From positions 65,776,371 through 65,840,370 of the forward strand of contig CATQJL010000223.1 in NCBI GenBank assembly GCA_958299035.1: a DNA stretch of 64,000 nt. The letters run 5' to 3'. This stretch comes from Cylicocyclus nassatus (taxonomy: Eukaryota > Nematoda > Chromadorea > Rhabditida > Strongylidae). Below are positions 47,559-58,000 of this stretch, in pieces. Position 1 is the first letter of the stretch; each line of letters begins with the position of its first letter. The notes below the pieces were generated by a model. The model did not search any database and had not been told where the DNA came from. It worked only from the letters and a program-made list of their open reading frames with translations. The translations under genes were made by a program, and so were the position numbers.

Positions 47559-49441
47559 TAGGTTGATGCAAAAGAAGTGAGCGTTTTTAGAAGTCTTGTT
47601 TCAGAACAGCTTTTTTCCATCAAACTCAAACTTCCTTCCTTTACACGCATTTAGCATAATGTTAAAAAGGCTCTCTCATGCTCTATCTAACGGTGGTGGA
47701 AACAAGCTTCTCCCCTCTTACGTTGAAGATTTAATGAGCGTTAGCCCCACTCAAACTCAAAATTCCATTGCAATTACTTTTCTGGCCAGAAATTTTGCGC
47801 AAATGATAACATTCATTTGAAAATCCAGTTACTGCATATGGTAGAAATTTACATTACGCACATTCAGCTATCAGTTCTGAGATCTTTTAAGCTGAAATAT
47901 CGAATTTTAACATAGGCAGTCGTTGCGTTCATGCTGTGGTCCATGATTTCTATTGAACAAAGCAATCGCTAAACTTCGCTCATTTCTGTAAGCCTAAGAG
48001 GGGGGGGGCTTCTTTTGGTAGTTTTTTGCAAAATTGTTTAGCTGTCTAGTACGCAAAAAATCACAAATTAGTATAATTTGGAACTTCGAAGCTCACGAAA
48101 AAATGCTGAAAAAGATGACAAATTTGCTTTTTGATCTTTTCCTTCCGCGAATCTTTTTCGTCCAAGCTTTCTTCATCTTCTTCGCACTGATGGCGCGGCT
48201 GCAAGATAGGCTATATACCATTTATACTAACACTTCAAAGAGAGTTACGATTCGAAACGAGGTTTCAGAAAAAAATTTTTGGTTTCAATCCAAATTTTTT
48301 TGCGATTCTAGCGATTTTTATAGCATGAAAAAGTACAGATTTTGTAGAAAATTATAGTAAGTCAAGGTGAAAACTCGCACAACACTCATTATTTTTACAC
48401 AATCCAACACGTCAGTGTTAGCTAGTCAACAATAGCTTTGACCTTACTCGGGTTTGGTTGTATACCATCCTCCTGGACGGTATACACCCCAAACAAGACT
48501 GAAGATCAAGAAGCCTGAAAACGTTAAACATGAAGGTGAAAGCATCTAAGTGCGAATTCGCGTGATTTCATCAAGCAAATTAGCACTTGGAAGCCTACAT
48601 CTAGATGCCAGTCTTCCCGATCATCCAGTACTCTATGGAAACAGGACGTTGTTCCTTGGGTAAATCCGAGGTAATACTGGGTCATATACGGACGATATAA
48701 TCATCAGAATCACCCAACGATTCTTCGACATGTAGCTGATGCTCCATTTCATTAGCATCCTTGAATCAAATGTTATGAACAAGCATGCAAAACAGGACGT
48801 CTTCTCGCAAAGACTTTCGAGAGTTTGGTATGCCCCGTCGGTTAGTGAAATGTATAAGCTGGTTTGCGCAAAGATTGTGTCTTGACTGTCATTCAAACAT
48901 AGTTAAACTCCGACTTTCAGATTCTTTCTTTATCAAAAAAGAAACAGTCGCCACAAGGTGGAATCATAAGAGAGAGTAACTCTTTGAGAAGGGTTGCTCT
49001 CGCCGATAGTTCCACCCAATAGAACTTTCATGATTTGGCACCAACCACATAAACAAACTAAACTGTAAAGTCAGAAATCAACAGCTTAGCTGTTGACCCA
49101 ACAAAACTCAGAGCAATCTACGGCACATTATAGGTCATAAATAAAGCGAAGGCTAGCTCAAACAATTGGCTATTTAAGCTAGTCTTCGCTGGACCGGAGT
49201 GGCTTTCAGAACAGATAATCAAAGCAAGCGAACAGCACCTGCGTCAAAGCGTAGTGTCATTGACTAACATGGTTTTCCGCGATCTTGCAGAAGTTATAGG
49301 CTTAAATTTTGGAACATAGACTTCTATTATTGAATACGGAATCTGTCAGCATTCCGCCTAGGTATGGTCTACCAAGCGAATGTTAAGACTCTAAACTGAT
49401 GATACTGCTGAGGATATGCTGAATGGGGGGGGGGAGAGATT
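47559..49441. other. No gene assigned; weak frames near 48.6-48.9 kb
   Basis: TATAGGTTGATGCAAAAGAA directly abuts the giant foldback and looks like a solo mariner end. Around 48633-48979 both strands have protein-like frames (minus ILMIISSVYDPVLPRIYP; plus KCISWFAQRLCLDCHSN), possibly a decayed gene, but neither is bounded. A hairpin GCGAAGGCTAGC.../...AGCTAGTCTTCGC lies at about 49144-49190. A G10 run lies at 49425-49434. Confidence 0.35.
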
Positions 49442-49588
49442 CTAATGGCTAGGTCTTGATAAGGGCCTTGGGTAGTCGGAAGTTGTTAATAAAGTAGACG
49501 ACATGGCTGGAGACGGTGCTGGTGGGGACGGCGCAAAGGTTCGAGGAGCTTCTGGTTCAGTTGGTGGTTTGTTGCATGAGGATATCAT
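49442..49588 (-). CDS. Candidate Pro-rich 48-aa frame
   Basis: The minus frame runs from ATG at 49588 to TAG at 49442: MISSCNKPPTEPEAP, RTFAPSPPAPSPAM, then a Thr/Ser stretch and RPLSRPSH. The proline-rich composition is unusual for random AT-rich DNA. It could be a last exon or a small secreted or low-complexity protein. No promoter or partner exon was found. Confidence 0.3.
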   Translation of the reverse strand: MISSCNKPPTEPEAPRTFAPSPPAPSPAMSSTLLTTSDYPRPLSRPSH

Positions 49589-50365
49589 TGTTTAAACTTG
49601 TAAATAGCGAGGATTCATATGGCCTTATTGTGCTGAAAATAGTAAGCAGACAATGGAACAGCAATAATAAGGTTACATCAAACTGTTTTTAGTGCAACAC
49701 TGATGCAGATTGAGATTTGCAGGATTTTGCAGCCACAGGTTCATCATACTCTTGTAAACAATAACAGCCAATTCTTGCTCGTAAGGATTTTCTCGCCTTC
49801 CATGGGTGCGACTTTTATTCACAGTATCGAAATTTCAAATAGAATCAGGGCAAAAATAGAAAGATAAGTCAAAGTTTTCGAACGCGAGCTGGAGACACTG
49901 AGAATGTTTTTTAAAAATTAGCCGCGGTCACAAGCTAGCAATAGTGAAGCTCCTTCTGGAATTTCTGTGGTTTTATCGTCATGTCTAATCTCGTGAACGG
50001 AATTAGTCCAAAATTACTCTTCAAATGTTTGATCACGACCAGCATATAGACTGACACACTAAGTTCAGGCCTCATTTAACGTAAAGTGTGATAAGAAAAG
50101 GTGTTGAGGGGTTATAAACACGTAATATGTATACGCCCATCCGAATATTTTTAGCCTTTTATAGCGAAACATCAAAAATTAGCAACTGTTGCAAAAATTT
50201 TGAGACCCATTTTCGGGAATTGCTTCCCCCCCCCCTCCCCTCTTCGGTCCGCCACTGGTACACGGGCATCTCTTCGACCTTATTCTTAGCTAGTACACAT
50301 CACTCATTAAGATGTGAGTTGACTAAATGATTTTATTCACTATAGCTGAACATGAGCTTTGTAGG

Positions 50366-50371
50366 TTTATT
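50366..50371 (-). terminator. Polyadenylation signal AATAAA
   Basis: The minus strand reads GGAATAAACC 33 bases after the stop of the fragment ending at 50405, supporting that stop as a real gene end. Confidence 0.5.
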
Positions 50372-50404
50372 CCTTCTTTGAGTCTTGGGTTACAAGTGCA
50401 CCTT

Positions 50405-50811
50405 TCAAGCGCAATGGCAGTAACAAACTTTCAACTTTCCCAGAAGACATGCAAAAGCGGTCCTCCTGCCATATTCTTCCCTTGTTCCATCTCCAACATG
50501 ATTTCCATCAAATTCTGTCGGACATTGCTTCAAAGCAATTTGATAGAACCCTGGTGGGAGGTGAAGTTTGTGGTTCACTCATCCTAACATACAAGATATA
50601 GTTGACCGTGACTGGAACTGCACAAAAATCGACTATATCTTGGATGCTAGGTAGAATAGAGCTTACCATTGTTCAGCAGGTCGTCTGAGAGAAAATTTGT
50701 GGAAATTGTGAAACAGGACTGGATGTTGATGACACAGGTCTTGGTGATGTGGACCTCGGAGTAGCTGGGATGTACAGTATAAACGGTAGGGTTGGAGACG
50801 ACTTTCAGGTA
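50405..50811 (-). CDS. 3' two exons of an unrecognised Cys-containing protein
   Basis: Exon A is 50811-50667 (acceptor CGATTAG, donor AATG|GTAAGC) and exon B is 50550-50405 (acceptor CCTCCCACCAG). The 116-bp intron joins in phase (G|GG). Exon A reads YLKVVSNPTVYTVHPSYSEV then HITKTCVINIQSCFTIS; exon B reads FYQIALKQCPTEFDGNHVGD, then GTREEYGRRTAFACLLG and ends KLKVCYCHCA before TGA. An AATAAA follows the stop closely. Six or more cysteines suggest a secreted or extracellular domain, but no family is recognised. The 5' exons lie to the right and were not identified; a frame at 50863-51063 is a possible neighbour. Confidence 0.55.
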
Positions 50812-51266
50812 CTAATCGAATCGTTGCCTTTGGACTTATGGTGGTCGAATTTAAGAGAATATTTATTGTGTGAATTTCTGTGTTAAACGTGAGATTATTA
50901 AAGGTTTTATTGTGCTAATAATAGCAACCGAACAATATGACAGCAAAATGTGAAAACAAGCTGTTTGAAGTGCGGCATTGGTACAATTTGAGATTTGCAG
51001 GATTTTGCAGCGAAGATTCATTATTTTGGCTTTTCTCGCCTTTTGGATGCGCCGCTCATCCAAAATATTGAGAATCTGCTTTTGAAGTTTCTAAATCATG
51101 CGAAAAAGCTGTATGAAAGAATAAATAGGTGTGGAGAACTGAAGTTTACTCAGCAGTAAAATAAAGAACATCACTCAGTGTTGAAAGGGCATACCAGGCA
51201 TACCAGGGAGATATTAAAAAAAACGGGAATGTTGACGTTATGGGGTAAGATATGTTGAAATTTCTA

Positions 51267-51790
51267 TTAGGTTGGCACACAAGTTTTGCAGCTTTTCCCG
51301 TAACTTTTTTCCTACTTTATGTAGCAATCTCATTTTGTGGCATTATGTAGATCGTGATGTAAGCTGCAAGTCTGCGCAAACCGTTTGATTTTTGATAACC
51401 TAGTACAAAAAATCTAAGCATTTTTTAAAACTTTGCACTATAGGGTAATCCTATGCGGTAAACACGAATATCATAATCATTTGTCGCTAAAATGAAATTC
51501 ATCTTTTGAACTCACGAACAAGGCCTTTTCATGCGAAACGGATCTCATTTTTGTGATCAGCATGTCAAATAAGCCTTATAGGCCAAGTTACAGCAAAATC
51601 TGATGCATTTTAAAATTTTTCCCATAGTACCGTAAACCTACCGTAATCCTCACATAAGGTGGTAAAATTCGGCAAAAATGTGCGCATTAGAAGCTTACAT
51701 CATATTCCTTATACTGCCAAAAAATGAATGCGCTACGTTCAAATAGACAAAAGTTATATAAAAAGTTGCATTACTTATGTGCCAACCTAA
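51267..51790. mobile_element. Mariner-like MITE, 524 bp
   Basis: The left end TTAGGTTGGCACACAAGTTT pairs with the right end TTACTTATGTGCCAACCTAA, with TA on both sides. Internal arms pair imperfectly (GCAGCTTTTC / AAAAAGTTGC). No transposase. Confidence 0.9.
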
Positions 51791-53200
51791 TATATTTTCT
51801 GAGGTTTAATATTTCAGCTGGACCTCGCGCATAATGAAAAGAAAACGGTCTACAGAGCATAACTATTCTCTTTGTCTTTGTTTTCATTTTGATAACAGCT
51901 CAATAGTATACGAATCTAACCTGTAAACTCCTTTTTTTACTGCGAAGTACTTTTGTTTGGCTACAAAAGAATTACAAAAGAATGACTTGTATGGGAAGAA
52001 TTACAAGAATTCATCCCATACAAGACGCTCATTAGCAATAAATTTTATGATTCCATTTTCATATGAGTTCATGTAATAATGAGCAAGCCAAGCCATGCCC
52101 ATTGCTATTGCTAGCTATGAAGTTTCATCAAAACGTCTCATCTCTTTTTGAAAACTTTCCTGATGCTGCTTACCTCCCTATCTGTATACCTTCTTAGTGA
52201 TATTAGATACCTTAATCAACTAGATTAAGGAGGAGAACTGGGAAACAATGGCTACGGCTTTGACGAGTACATTATTGGCAGATACACAGGTAATTGAACA
52301 TGAACAAATTCCTTTAACTCAGAAATCATAAAAATCAAGTAAGCAGCTTCTATCACTTGAAGTTCAAGAAAATTCTACGTTTGGAACATGTGCTCAGCTT
52401 CTGATGCTCTTGCTTAGTTTTCTATCTTCCGTATAATCAATATGCTTCACTAAAAATAGCTACATATAGGCTAATGCAATGTTTTACGTAACGCCATCAT
52501 TTCCAATTTTACGGGTTTTTGATCCCCCCCCCCTCACAACATGAATGAAGTTTGGAATAAATCGAGCAACCCATAGTACGATCATACATATCTTGTCAGA
52601 TATTCAATTTGCTTTCAAAACATCATAAAAATCATAAAATACTAAAAAGCGTAATTAATGTCTAGCAATATAAATCGCGTCTCTTGGCATACACCCATTA
52701 TTTTAAAAAAGGTCCCCCCGCGGCCCTTTGAAATTCGCATAATTTATGCAAAGTCGCATACAAGCTTTTTCACTCGTAAAACAAAGTAATTTTCTCAAAA
52801 CTGAAATTTTCTGAAACATAATACGTATGCAAGGAAGGCTTTCAAGAAGTAGTCAACTCTCCGCCACTTTTTTAAGTCTGAAAATAATGGAAATTCCAGA
52901 AACTTCTCAAAAACTTATCCAGGGACCGTGGACTGCACCAGGACCCAGCATGCTCTTTTCTATGCTTTTTGAAAACGAAGTCCCCTTTCACTTTCGCGAA
53001 ATGCTACGAAGTTCCCTTGACTCTCATTCCCAAACGTAAACAAATCCTTATTCAAAGAAAACGTCGATTGAAAAACGTCGCAATTTCTGGCCACAAAACA
53101 ATATCCCCTTTGCTTTTTCGCCCAAAACGAAGTCCAGCCTGCTTTCATACGATCTGCGCCGGGCCTTGACCAGCGTCAAACCTCTTTATGTTATAAATAC
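51791..53200. other. No gene assigned; exon-like block at 52234-52299
   Basis: Near 52240 the plus strand reads GELGNNGYGFDEYIIGRYT before a donor (CACAG|GTAATT); the neighbouring frame reads KEENWETMATALTSTLLADT. No partner exon was found. A hairpin CCTTAATCAACTAGATTAAGG immediately precedes it. Poly-C runs lie at 50226-50235 and 52524-52533. Confidence 0.3.
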
Positions 53201-53531
53201 TTAAAGGCACCGTCTACCACGGAGGTTGGCGAGATTATGATGGCATACTAGTGTGAGCCCCCACACTAGGTAAACCCCCAAGTTGCGCTGCAAAAGACTG
53301 CTTCTGGAGCGAGATTTCCGCTCCGGAAGTAACAAAGTGGGCGGAGCGACCATGGTCACCCCGCCCACTTGCATGCTTTACCTCGCCGGCGCATGTTGCA
53401 GGAGGTTTTCAAAACTGGGATTTTTGGAGGTTTCGCGGATTTTCGACTCCATATTCGTAATCAGGGCCTTCAAAAGGCCTGAAATAGACAGAAATATGGA
53501 AGTCGAGAATTTGGGTGGACGGTGCCTTTAA
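53201..53531. mobile_element. Palindromic MITE of the GGCACCGTC family, 331 bp
   Basis: The left end TTAAAGGCACCGTCTACCAC pairs with the right end GTGGACGGTGCCTTTAA. Inner blocks pair: GGGCGGAGCGACCATGG with CACCCCGCCC, and CGACTCCATATT with GGAAGTCGAG. A related copy lies at 15116-15322. Confidence 0.9.
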
Positions 53532-54094
53532 CTGTTACGGGAGCCATGCACAATTTGTTGCTTGAGAGCTTTAATTGAAAAGGTAACAAAGGCGCAGTTT
53601 CTTTGACTTCATTTTTGGAAGTACACCAATAATTTGTTAATAAATTACATGTCAAATATACTCCTGAAACCGGAAAGGCTATTGCTGCATGCAAAATCAA
53701 AGGATGGATGAGGATTTGCTTTTATTTAGTTTTCCCTAAATTTCGCTTTTAGAAATCTCCTTTATGAGCTGCGAAACAGAAAAATCGCTAACTACAAAGC
53801 ATACAATTTTCGTTGATGTGACAAAAGCTCAACTTTCTTTCATAAATGGCCGTTAAAGGTTCCTCAAAAAGAAAAAAGGTTTCTCAAAAAGGTTTGTAAT
53901 CGTCTCCAAACCTATCTCCAAACCCAAAGGTAAATAAAGTTTATTTTATTGTCTATTTTCATAAAGGACTAGTCAAATTATCTCCAACGACATGATGCGC
54001 TGCACTCTTCAAGCCAAAATGCGACATAGGTACAGTTCAAAGCCAAATACATATATATTCAACCCTAAAATCCGTGAATCATGATCAAAAGCCT

Positions 54095-54302
54095 ATGTTC
54101 TACGCAAGAATGTACTTTTATTTCTTCATCAAAAAGCTTAGTGAGCTTCTATTCGTTGACAAAATGTTTGGCGGCAGTGGGGAAATGAGTAATTTTGTGG
54201 AGACGAGTATTCTCATTAACTCTTCACTCTTCACTCCTCAGTCTGCATTCGAAGACATCTAAAGCTTCGGCCCACTTTGGCTTCTTGTACATTATCGATT
54301 TG
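54095..54302 (+). CDS. Candidate 5' exons of a small gene
   Basis: An ATG at 54095 opens a frame reading MFYARMYFYFFIKKLSELLF, then VDKMFGGSGEM, to a donor ATGA|GTAATT at 54188. A 53-bp intron ends CTTCACTCCTCAG, and exon 54242-54302 ends at a strong donor TTG|GTAAGT. The splice sites of the second block are excellent. The phase-correct reading of the second exon (CIRRHLKLRPTLASC) looks less protein-like than another frame (SKASAHFGFLYIIDL), so an alternative donor is possible. No downstream exon was found. Confidence 0.3.
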
Positions 54303-56058
54303 GTAAGTACTATTTTGGAGATTTTGGAAGGGAAGTCCATCATAAAAAACCAAGAAAGGTTCGAAGAGCATGCTGCAGCCCATGAAAAATTCATATCTTT
54401 TTATTTATTAAGTGCTCAACATGACTGCAAACGATAGCTTTGCCCAAAGTGCTAAAAATGCTTTCAAATATTCAAAAAATTTTGCTTTACCTCTACAGAT
54501 CATTTTTGAACTTGGTTAGGACATTCTTGCATTCATCCTCTAGTTATGGAGTTAAATATTATAAAAAAATTAGTACAACACTGTATTGAAAAAAAATATA
54601 GCACCATTTTTTCGCCATACAAAAGTAAAAATTCGATCTTTTAAATTACAAAGAGGCAAAATTTAAGCATTTCAAGTTGAAAGATGTAGGGAGACCCCAA
54701 AACTGTGTATCTCGAGTTTTCTACTCAAACACTTCTAACGACCAGTCATCGCCCCATCCAAGCATGCACTATCCAATTTAGAAGGCGCTAGGGTGGAATA
54801 TAGGGTTTATAAGATTACATTTTGGGTGCTTGGTTATGTGATCAGCATCCATCCGTTTTTTCGAGTATCAAGGCTAGTCTTTTTATCTAGGAGTTAGGAA
54901 AACTCTAACAGAAAAGTATAGTTTATCAGTTGAATAAAGAATTGTGTTAGTTAAGCGCAGTAAGTCTTTGACACACTAGAAGTAAAAGAATTATGAGAAA
55001 TTTTGGATTGTTAGCTTTAAACGCCTTTTTTTCCTAGCACAATTCTCCATAGAGAATCATTTTTTCTTTGATCTGCACATTTTACACAAGCAATTTGACA
55101 GGGTGTATCTGTATCCGGCTGTATCGCACCTAGGAATGGGCACACTGTAGGCACCCATATTCTGCAATTGCACTCATCATCAGCCATTCCACTCGACTAT
55201 ACACGGTGGTTTAATTTCAAAATAGTGCTATATCTTCTGACTACCATAAGATTAGATCATTAAAAAAAGATTAGGCTCCAAAATTTTGCTTTCGCTTTCC
55301 CTCTAAATTGATGACGCTAGTTTTTATGTACGTAGTACTTCAGCAAGGAAGTCTTTGAATTTGAGATGGGTAATTTGCTTACTTATTATAGAGCCAGTAT
55401 CACAAATCAAGTTTTCTAATTTACTTTTCCCTTCAAAGTGCAGCTAGTCAACCATTTCTAGTAGAAGAGGCGCACGAGTTCTGCATATATCGGATTCCAA
55501 AACTGCGTTCTGCCAGTTCAAATTCAATTCTGCGCTTGTTTTTGCGTTATTGGATTTGAAGACTGGAGCTATCCGTATCCGCCCTAACACTTTGACATCC
55601 GTCATCATAGATCCCTAGGGTCATCGCCCGACCACTATTCACACCCCGGCTCACGCTAATTGTAGCGCCTACTACCTTGCCATTCGCTGATTCTTGGTCT
55701 TTTTACTAAAAACACGCTTTTGAAACTTGTGAAAATTATTTGGATTTTTTTTGACAGTCAACTCCTCCAAAATATTGAAATTTTGAAAGAAACAGCAGGT
55801 GACAATATTTCTGCGAAAAAATTCTTACCAAATCAGTCTTGATTTTTACATGTACAATTCTACATAAGACTTTCAGAGATCCTTTAAAAAGCCTTCTTTC
55901 ACATTTTTTTTCAGTTGCATATCCGCATCCGCAAGCTATTTAGTTTCCAAAAAATATCCGTGATTGCTTCATTCGTACCATCGCTTGCTCATAAAACTTT
56001 CATAGAAATGAAATAAGCGAAGGGCAAAGAGACAACGAGCTATAAACATAGAACGAAA
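54303..56058. other. No gene recognised
   Basis: AT-rich. A GC-richer patch around 55600-55680 and a CAGGGTGTATCTGTATCCGG sequence at 55100 suggest old element remnants without complete ends. Confidence 0.35.
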
Positions 56059-56064
56059 TTTATT
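56059..56064 (-). terminator. Polyadenylation signal AATAAA
   Basis: AATAAA on the minus strand lies about 96 bases after the TGA of the candidate gene ending at 56160. Confidence 0.4.
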
Positions 56065-56159
56065 CGTTGGCGTGAGAGGCTTTCAAGATTTTTACCTTTT
56101 ACCAAAAACGGAACCATGATAGGATAGTCACAAAGTACTCTTTTTCCAATGTCTGTAAG

Positions 56160-57590
56160 TCAGCCGCTATCTTGACAAGCATGATTATGCAAGTATGTTG
56201 CGGCTGAAACGAAATTCAAAAACATCTATTAGTATTCTTAAATAGAAGGACATTACGAAAAAAGTATGCACTCATTTGCCATGTCTTCAATTTAAAAGTA
56301 AGGGGAGAATTTTGCGAAAAAAACACCTAAGTCTTCTGACCTGCTGGACCTCAGGCAGAACTGAAGGTGAGCGTAACTGCCCAACAATAGACCTTCTGCT
56401 TTCAATAGGTCCTTCACAACCTTGAGAGCGGATTCTCGTTTTGGAGTGGAAGTGCATTGGTCAAAATCCACTATTTGATTGTTATTAGCTTTCTACCATG
56501 CCAATGTCATTGTGTCAATTATTATATTTCAAATCACCAACAAAAGATTATTGGTAACTATGTCGTGAGGTTGGCACCGCCAACAAAAAACTAAACACCT
56601 TTGATTTACTCTTGTGTATTGAGGAAATTGCTGTTACATATACCCAGCGCAACTTTTGCAGGAAGATGTCGGCGAAGTGCAATTTTCATATTTGAGAGTA
56701 GCTCCTCCACCCAAATTAGTGGCAGAGGTCCTAATGTTTAGCAGTAATGGGACAAACCTTGTCTCTCAGTAGCATAAGGTGATTCAGTTTCTAATCAATT
56801 AATTGGCTTGCCGAGCCCCCCCCCCCCCCCCGAAAATGGGTCGCGAAATTTTTAGAAGTTACTTATATGAGTTATAAAAATGTGCAAGCCCTTGTCTATA
56901 CTTGCAAATAATTGATATAATTTTTTTCTTAAATTTCAAAAATTAAATTTAGCCGTGTAAAAATTTTTTTCAGGGGCATGGCTGCCTCCACTTCCCCTTT
57001 TCCTAGAAATTCCGGGGTTATTATGGGTCCGCAAAAATTTCCTAAACGTCCTAAAAAAAGTTTTTGGAGTGCGTGGTCACGCACCTTTATTAGAAGAATT
57101 TTTCTGACGTCCCCACCCCCCCCCCCCCCCCGAACGGAAACCCTGAGTAATCCTATTGTAATAGAGACCCTAATTGCACAGAGATTTGTCAAAGCATTTT
57201 TTCGCAGGCAAGTTGATGATACATGAGGGACAATGATGTAGAAAAGTTATCAATTGAACATAACTATCTTTTACCTGTAACTTACTATGTGAAGAAATTA
57301 GTATTTTCAAAATTTGTGTTACTATCTCATAAACACAGAACTTGAATTTCAGCTCGCAAAAAAAGCTCAGTTCAAAATGAAAACTTCAGGCAAACTTTTT
57401 TTTTACAAAATATCGGTTTTTTGCCATGCCAACCAATGAATATATACAACTCACGCACATTCCAAACAACGCAGAAGTCTTCCCAAAACTCATTCGCGTA
57501 GGGCCATCTCGTTCCTGTGAAGTTTTCCCCAAACTTCTCCTTGCAAACAACTTCTTCCATATCGAGTATTTGGAAGTAAACATGCGCCAT
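56160..57590 (-). CDS. Candidate three-exon gene, about 107 aa, unrecognised
   Basis: Exon 1 is 57590-57455: ATG, then MAHVYFQILDMEEVVCKEKF and WPYANEFWEDFCVVWNV, donor GTGC|GTGAGT. Exon 2 is 56470-56327 (acceptor CAAATAG): DFDQCTSTPKRESALKVVKD and LLKAEGLLLGSYAHLQFCL, donor TTAG|GTGTTT (weak). Exon 3 is 56203-56160 (acceptor TTTCGTTTCAG): ATYLHNHACQDSG and TGA. All joins keep phase. An alternative third exon starting at 56152 is also in phase and reads IGKRVLCDYPIMVPFLVK. Cysteines are spread through the protein. The gene would be divergent from the K2P gene 0.4 kb away. Confidence is moderate because exon 2's donor is poor and no family is recognised. Confidence 0.45.
56816..56831. repeat. 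Poly-C tract, 16 bases
   Basis: A C16 run (G16 on the minus strand) in the long intron of the minus-strand candidate gene. A second C16 run is at 57116-57131. Confidence 0.95.
57116..57131. repeat. Poly-C tract, 16 bases
   Basis: A C16 run, preceded by CCCCA. It is one of at least ten G/C homopolymers of 10 bases or more in this window. Confidence 0.95.
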
Positions 57591-58000
57591 TAATAATGAT
57601 ATTTTTTATCGAGCTGCTAGCGCAATCTATTCGCTGTCCTTGTTGACGGATGAAAAATGTGTGTTCCCTTGTGAACAACGCTTCGTTCCCTCTCAAAACA
57701 CCACTGAGTCAATCTTCTTTTACAGAGTTGGCCTTGCTCACTACATTATACATATGTAATTTCCTAAACTGTAGCCTGCAATTTAGGAGGTCAAATTTTT
57801 TTTACTGCGCAATTTTATGACTATGCGGCTTCTTTCAGCCAAAAATCCCATGAGCTCCATTTCAATACTTCTTTCTTGCTTCTCTCCTCAAGATCATTAC
57901 CCGGTCAAAAACTTCGGCAAAAGCCAACATTAAGCCGTAACTAAGCTTTCTCTTCTCATTTCCATCCGCTAGATCTGCTTTTGGACTTCTTTTGCCCCAT

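Larger units (their letters stand above)
49600..51030. repeat. Diverged direct duplication, two copies about 1.28 kb apart
   Basis: About 49600-49760 and 50875-51030 align over about 160 bp (TTATTGTGCTGAAAATAGTA / TTATTGTGCTAATAATAGCA; the shared GAGATTTGCAGGATTTTGCAG), with many substitutions. It suggests an old tandem duplication of a segment that includes or adjoins the gene fragment at 50405-50811. Confidence 0.6.

Noticed and set aside
48034..48357. 107-codon plus frame rich in Phe and Lys
   Set aside because: Its composition is what AT-rich DNA gives by chance, with no start or splice evidence.
56978..57226. 82-codon plus frame with a Pro run
   Set aside because: The proline run is just the translated C16 tract, and the rest lacks support.
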